64,000 nucleotides of DNA, from contig NC_031468.1 of the NCBI RefSeq assembly GCF_000006565.2, positions 186,001 through 250,000 of the forward strand. Reading direction: 5' to 3'. Within the stretch, counting starts at the first letter, position 1, and the number at the start of each line of letters is the position of its first letter. This stretch comes from Toxoplasma gondii ME49 (Eukaryota > Apicomplexa > Conoidasida > Eucoccidiorida > Sarcocystidae). A program made the position numbers and the translations under genes. This document shows positions 59,945 through 64,000 of this stretch, one piece after another. The notes under the pieces are model-generated. The model saw only the letters and a program-made list of their open reading frames with translations, did no database searches and had not been told where the DNA came from.

Positions 59945-62900
59945 TCAGGAGCTGATCCGTTGGCTCAAACGGCGCAGCGACTGGACAAGGTTGTCGAAAG
60001 CTAGTTCAGGCGAGTTGTAATTGTGAAGAACATAATAAGGGTGAGGATCTAAAAACTCCAACAACACTGAGTTAAGAGAAGACATCTCTTCTCGACACCG
60101 CCTTCCGAAAAGGTCGACGGACGGAAGGAAGTCCTGGGGACTCAGAGCGGGAAGAGCCTCGACTTTCTCCCAGACTGACATGTTTGAAACCTCTTCAGCT
60201 GTGAAGAAGAGTCGCTTCAGCTCCTCTGCCGCCGGTGACTTCCTTGACGACATTGTCGAGTTCCTCACCAGTGTACGGTTCCCTTTTAATACCTTGTCAT
60301 TCTCCTGCGCCCCAATTGCAGCTTGCCGTCCACAGCTCCCCGCTACCACTGACTCCTCGCTTGACACCGACGGTGGCGGTTCCGAGTTTTGGTGAGCATT
60401 TTGAACTCTCTGGAATCCTGCAGTGACCGCGAAGGAATCAGGCATCAAGCCCTCTCGGAAGTTCAAGTCTCTTCTTGGAGTCTCAGCCTTTTTACACTGT
60501 CCGGGTGGAGTCTGGTAGGACGCCACAGTGTGCTCTTTTCTGAAGAAAGCAAAAGCAGTCCTATTGGCTGGGAAAACTTGCCGCGAAATGTCGTTTTCCG
60601 TCTTGTTTACAGCAAGAGGATACACACCCGCCATGCGAAGGAATCGTCGAGTCCTAGGTCGACCAACATCGGGAGAGAAACAGGTGACGCTGTTGGCGGT
60701 GCGTGCCGAATGAGGAAAAGGATGAGATAAAGCTGGAATAGTATCCTCCGCGAGGGGCTTTCGAACTTGGTTCGTACACCGTGGCGGCGCTCGATGGCTT
60801 GGTTGCCTCGAAAGATTGTCGTTCAATTGCCCTCGCAAAGGGTCAGCTTTCTCCTTGCGGAAATCACCGGGATGGATGCCACTTCTCTCAGTGGTAGTAG
60901 CGCTTTTCATCTTCGTGAGGGCAGAAAAACACAAACAGCTGATAATCTGGTCCTGTTCGGAGAACATACGGCAAATATCAGTCGGCAACTCGAGTAGGCG
61001 AAGTTCTGGAGTAAACTTCTGGAGGACCACGACGTGCAAGCTTTTGAAATCCAGCAGTTCGCAGAGAATGAAAGCGAGCAATTGCATGTTCACGTGATGG
61101 CCAACAAGTCTCACGCCATATTTCCTGTATTCCTTCTGCGATACATCACGTGGCAGGCGCTCTCGTGGGTATAGAAAACATGGAAGGTAGAGTTCTGAAA
61201 CAAATGGTTCATCCTTGTGGCGCTGAAGCAATCGTTCTTCCACATGGTGGCGTCGTGCCTCTCCACCGACTACTCGTGTACTATCCTCCTGACGATCCGA
61301 TGTGGAGGGAAGAGTGGCGGCAGCTCCTTGTCCCCTGCTCGTGTACTTTTCTGACGGTGATCTATTAGCAACCCCGGGCCTTTGAATACTATTTGTGACA
61401 TTTTTTTCGGACCACATGTAGTGAAGGAAGTTGCACTTATCGTCGATACGTTGACATATGGCGTTGTGCGCCACAGTCTCTTTCAATCCACTTCTTGCAA
61501 ACTGTCCTTCGCCTTTGTTCTTCGCTAGGACCGCCAAGATATATGCAGCCGTGATGGATGACACGTGAGGACATGAGTACACCACCCTACGCCCACAGCT
61601 CCAGTCGAGCAACAAGTTATCTTCGTTCGCAGAGGAGAATGGGGCGCGTAGCGAGCAGTCAAGGTCAATTGCGACGACTCGAAATTTGGCAACAGGATCA
61701 CAGAGAACCGTTCGTGTTATTTCCGCTGCAGACAATACCGGGGATTGCCCTGTGGCACCCAGCCTGTCACTTATACATGCCGGCAACTCCACATTCACAA
61801 GAATATTTTTCGGATTGAAATCAAAAGAAACCATACCAGCCTTGCAGGCAATAATCTTGTGCGCCGTTGCAACATGTATGCTTAAGTCGACCAGACGCTT
61901 GGCAGCCAGAGTACCCTGGGGATACGCACTCGCCCTGAGAAGTTGACTTAGATCTGAGGTTCGATGAAAATTCCAGATAAAGGCTGTCAGTTGGCATGCA
62001 TTCGGAATATACTCCATTATGTAAGCACATATGGGAGTCACTCGAGGGGTTTGGGAAGCGCTCGAGTTGCCTGTCGTTGTATCTTCAGAAATCTGCACAT
62101 CTTGACCTGTGTCGCTTCCACCTCGGAAACGAATCCAGTCTCCTTCCAAAAACGCCAGAGGCTTGCAAAAATATCTTGGTGCTTTAGTCGCCTTCTTACT
62201 CTCTATCTGTTGTTGTACGGATGAGGTATGAGTCGAAGTTCCATCGCCGCCAAACGGACATGAGCGTGTCGGATCTGAACTCTCTGCCTCCACCTCCCCT
62301 TCGGTTGATTTCTTCTGTTCAACAGAGAGTTCTTGCGCCTCGCCGGTGGACACAACCGCCTCAAGCTCCTCTGTAAGATACATGGATTCTAGGCGGGTAA
62401 GGTTTCTCCATCCGTGGCGGAGATACATACATGCAGCCGGGTCGCTTTGGACCGCCAGCTTTAAAGCATACTGCTGGTCGTCTATCTCCACTAAGTAGAC
62501 GTGACCCATGGCTCCACTCCCAATCAGCCCTTTCAATGGTAGAATTCTTGTGTCGTCCCAGCGCTGCGACTCAAAGTGGTACCCTCTCGACAATGTGACT
62601 TGCCTGGTCTCTGCGCAACTGCCTTTGTGTTCACCGGTGTTGCCGGGTTTGTGGGGAGCCTGAAATTGGAAGGGTACAAAGGAACGAACCTTTAAGTGAG
62701 AAAAATTCATGCCTGATGGCGTTCGACTTCCGTTTACGTCCGATCCCGGTACCACATCCTGTAGATGTCCCAAAATAAGGGCTGGACTCCCGTGTCGCCT
62801 CTGATTCCCTGTGTTCGTGCTCGTGGGAAATGCCCTTGCTTCGCTATTGTGAAGAAGTTCCACTCGCCGCTTATTGTCGTCCGCCTGGGACACTCTTCTC

Positions 62901-63511
62901 TTCCTGTTTACATCCAATCCATTTTCTTCAGCTAGTAGGATTTCGCCTCGGGTGACGGCCCCTGTCCGAGCTTCGCCTTGTTTGGAATGAGACCAGAACG
63001 AAGTACTTCCCGGTTTCTCTGTAGGTTGTTGTCGCCCGACTAGAGTTTTTCGCTCTCTTGAATTGGTCCCGATCCGCAGGCAGCGCAGGGTGGGATTAGA
63101 CACCGGCGGTTTCGCAGACTGTTGTGTATGCGGGTCACGAACCCCCGCCTGCGGTGATAGTTCACAGGCGCGGAATTGAGGAGTTTGAGCGTCTGGCGTG
63201 CACGCTGTCTCGAGAGAACTAATGTCCCTTGGGATGCCAGTCTGTATCGAATACTCTGTGGCATCTTTAGGGGAGAACATTGCCGGACCGACAGAGTTTT
63301 CCGCAGCAGGAAACGCCGCCTGCATAGCCGTATTCATTTTAGTTAGTGTAAGCTCAGCGGCGGAAAACGGAGCTTCAGGCGACTGGGTTGACATCCTGCA
63401 AGCACGTTCGGTGACAGAACACAAGTGAGAGGCATATCGTATTCTCGCATCACTTTGCAGTGGGAAGCTGGTCAGACCTCTCCGACAAACGAAGAAGACC
63501 ACAACTAACAC
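59945..63511 (-). CDS. Atypical protein-kinase-like protein, single exon, 1188 aa
   Basis: The first 320 residues are Ser/Thr/Pro/Gln-rich and probably disordered. The kinase-like region then shows a glycine loop GSGAMGHV (331-338), ALK with the likely ATP-anchoring Lys351, a roughly 90-residue charged insert, the hinge-side YIMEYIP (497-503), a catalytic loop VSFDFNPKNILV (561-572) with Asp564 and Asn569 but no HRD arginine or histidine, and AIDLDCS (614-620), where DLD replaces DFG. The key acidic and amide residues are kept, so activity is possible. The rest is lineage-specific, with a conserved-looking hydrophobic block (FILCELLDFKSLHVVVL) and a C-terminal end YYVLHNYNSPELAF. The short hydrophobic start (MLVVVFFVC) could be a weak signal sequence; Met40 (63394) is an alternative start. 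Substrate and location are unknown. Confidence 0.75.
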   Translation of the reverse strand: MLVVVFFVCRRGLTSFPLQSDARIRYASHLCSVTERACRMSTQSPEAPFSAAELTLTKMNTAMQAAFPAAENSVGPAMFSPKDATEYSIQTGIPRDISSLETACTPDAQTPQFRACELSPQAGVRDPHTQQSAKPPVSNPTLRCLRIGTNSRERKTLVGRQQPTEKPGSTSFWSHSKQGEARTGAVTRGEILLAEENGLDVNRKRRVSQADDNKRRVELLHNSEARAFPTSTNTGNQRRHGSPALILGHLQDVVPGSDVNGSRTPSGMNFSHLKVRSFVPFQFQAPHKPGNTGEHKGSCAETRQVTLSRGYHFESQRWDDTRILPLKGLIGSGAMGHVYLVEIDDQQYALKLAVQSDPAACMYLRHGWRNLTRLESMYLTEELEAVVSTGEAQELSVEQKKSTEGEVEAESSDPTRSCPFGGDGTSTHTSSVQQQIESKKATKAPRYFCKPLAFLEGDWIRFRGGSDTGQDVQISEDTTTGNSSASQTPRVTPICAYIMEYIPNACQLTAFIWNFHRTSDLSQLLRASAYPQGTLAAKRLVDLSIHVATAHKIIACKAGMVSFDFNPKNILVNVELPACISDRLGATGQSPVLSAAEITRTVLCDPVAKFRVVAIDLDCSLRAPFSSANEDNLLLDWSCGRRVVYSCPHVSSITAAYILAVLAKNKGEGQFARSGLKETVAHNAICQRIDDKCNFLHYMWSEKNVTNSIQRPGVANRSPSEKYTSRGQGAAATLPSTSDRQEDSTRVVGGEARRHHVEERLLQRHKDEPFVSELYLPCFLYPRERLPRDVSQKEYRKYGVRLVGHHVNMQLLAFILCELLDFKSLHVVVLQKFTPELRLLELPTDICRMFSEQDQIISCLCFSALTKMKSATTTERSGIHPGDFRKEKADPLRGQLNDNLSRQPSHRAPPRCTNQVRKPLAEDTIPALSHPFPHSARTANSVTCFSPDVGRPRTRRFLRMAGVYPLAVNKTENDISRQVFPANRTAFAFFRKEHTVASYQTPPGQCKKAETPRRDLNFREGLMPDSFAVTAGFQRVQNAHQNSEPPPSVSSEESVVAGSCGRQAAIGAQENDKVLKGNRTLVRNSTMSSRKSPAAEELKRLFFTAEEVSNMSVWEKVEALPALSPQDFLPSVDLFGRRCREEMSSLNSVLLEFLDPHPYYVLHNYNSPELAFDNLVQSLRRLSQRISS

Positions 63512-64000
63512 GGTAACTGTGTGTTAGGTGGAATCCCTGGTTCTGCATAAAACCCTTGACGCATTAGCTGAACACCTAAGGCAACCAAGCTGGAACAAGA
63601 GAGCGTTATTCCGGGTGTTCGAAACAAGTGCATCATCTTAAACAAAAACGGCGTCAGAGTTGAATTATCTGCAGTGGGATTCCCCTAGAATTGCGAAGTC
63701 AGATGTCCGGTGGTAAACTCACAAATGGTTTGTCTTCTGGTTAGTTGGAAGGAGCAATGTAGTGAACGGTGAGCCGCGGGGAGCCTGTGTTCCAAATCCG
63801 GCGTATGAATTGCTATTTCGCAAGTCGGTTATGCATGGTGGACTACAACTGCCACGTGGGCACGGTGCATCAGAATACAGCTCGCTTGAAACATTTGTTG
63901 ATTCCGACTCTTCGAGGTGGTGTTCAGACTCCAGCGGGCCTTTCCGTTGGTCGACGTGGCAAACACCTTGCCCACTGGCGTTGTGATCGAAGCCGACTCT
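63512..64000. other. Upstream region of the kinase-like gene
   Basis: About 490 bp of promoter-side sequence running to the window edge. A 74-codon plus-strand frame at 63762-63986 has no motif and may be an exon of a gene beyond the window. Confidence 0.4.

Noticed and set aside
1..64000. CRISPR arrays, operons, bacterial promoters or phage genes
   Set aside because: Nothing of the kind is seen; gene structure is eukaryotic with many GT-AG introns.

Overview
This window looks like nuclear DNA of a coccidian apicomplexan, most likely a tissue-cyst-forming sarcocystid (Toxoplasma, Neospora, Hammondia, Besnoitia or Cystoisospora type). The evidence is: intron-rich genes with GT-AG boundaries, many (TA)n arrays inside introns, a rhoptry-family (ROP) pseudokinase, an SKP1 carrying the site of oxygen-dependent proline modification, and short insertions that resemble scattered mitochondrial DNA. 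I cannot name the species from sequence alone.

Layout. Bases 1-3000 hold only weak small ORFs. At 3.0-5.1 kb lies an OTU cysteine protease domain preceded by a frame-broken, tandem-duplicated acidic region. A complete 16-exon kinesin-2 (KIF3/FLA10-like) gene runs from 8109 to 18130 (+). After a 4.3-kb gene-poor stretch comes a four-exon SKP1 on the minus strand (22394-24255), then about 4.8 kb with a coiled-coil-like fragment and a diverged insertion. PDCD5 follows with six exons (29070-31551, +). A single-exon ROP-family pseudokinase faces it (32561-34429, -). After another 4 kb without clear genes comes phosphatidylinositol synthase (38471-42020, +). The UTP22/NOL6 (Nrap) ribosome-biogenesis gene has twelve exons (46708-58511, +). 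The window ends with a 1188-aa single-exon kinase-like protein (59945-63511, -).

I reassembled the exons of the five spliced genes by hand. In each, every junction keeps phase and the total is a multiple of three. SKP1 comes to 170 aa, PDCD5 to 122, kinesin-2 to 727, PI synthase to 264 (or 249) and UTP22 to 1628. Most are housekeeping functions (ubiquitin ligase adaptor, phospholipid synthesis, rRNA processing). They are interspersed with lineage-specific kinase-like genes and a kinesin probably used for the flagella of male gametes.

The most unusual points are: an alveolin-like Val-Glu-Lys repeat block just after the kinesin motor; a 58-bp perfect palindrome at the edge of a probable mitochondrial insertion in a UTP22 intron, with diverged relatives of the same segment at 27.4 and 29.4 kb; TA arrays in at least seven introns of four genes; and two atypical kinase-like proteins with altered catalytic motifs.
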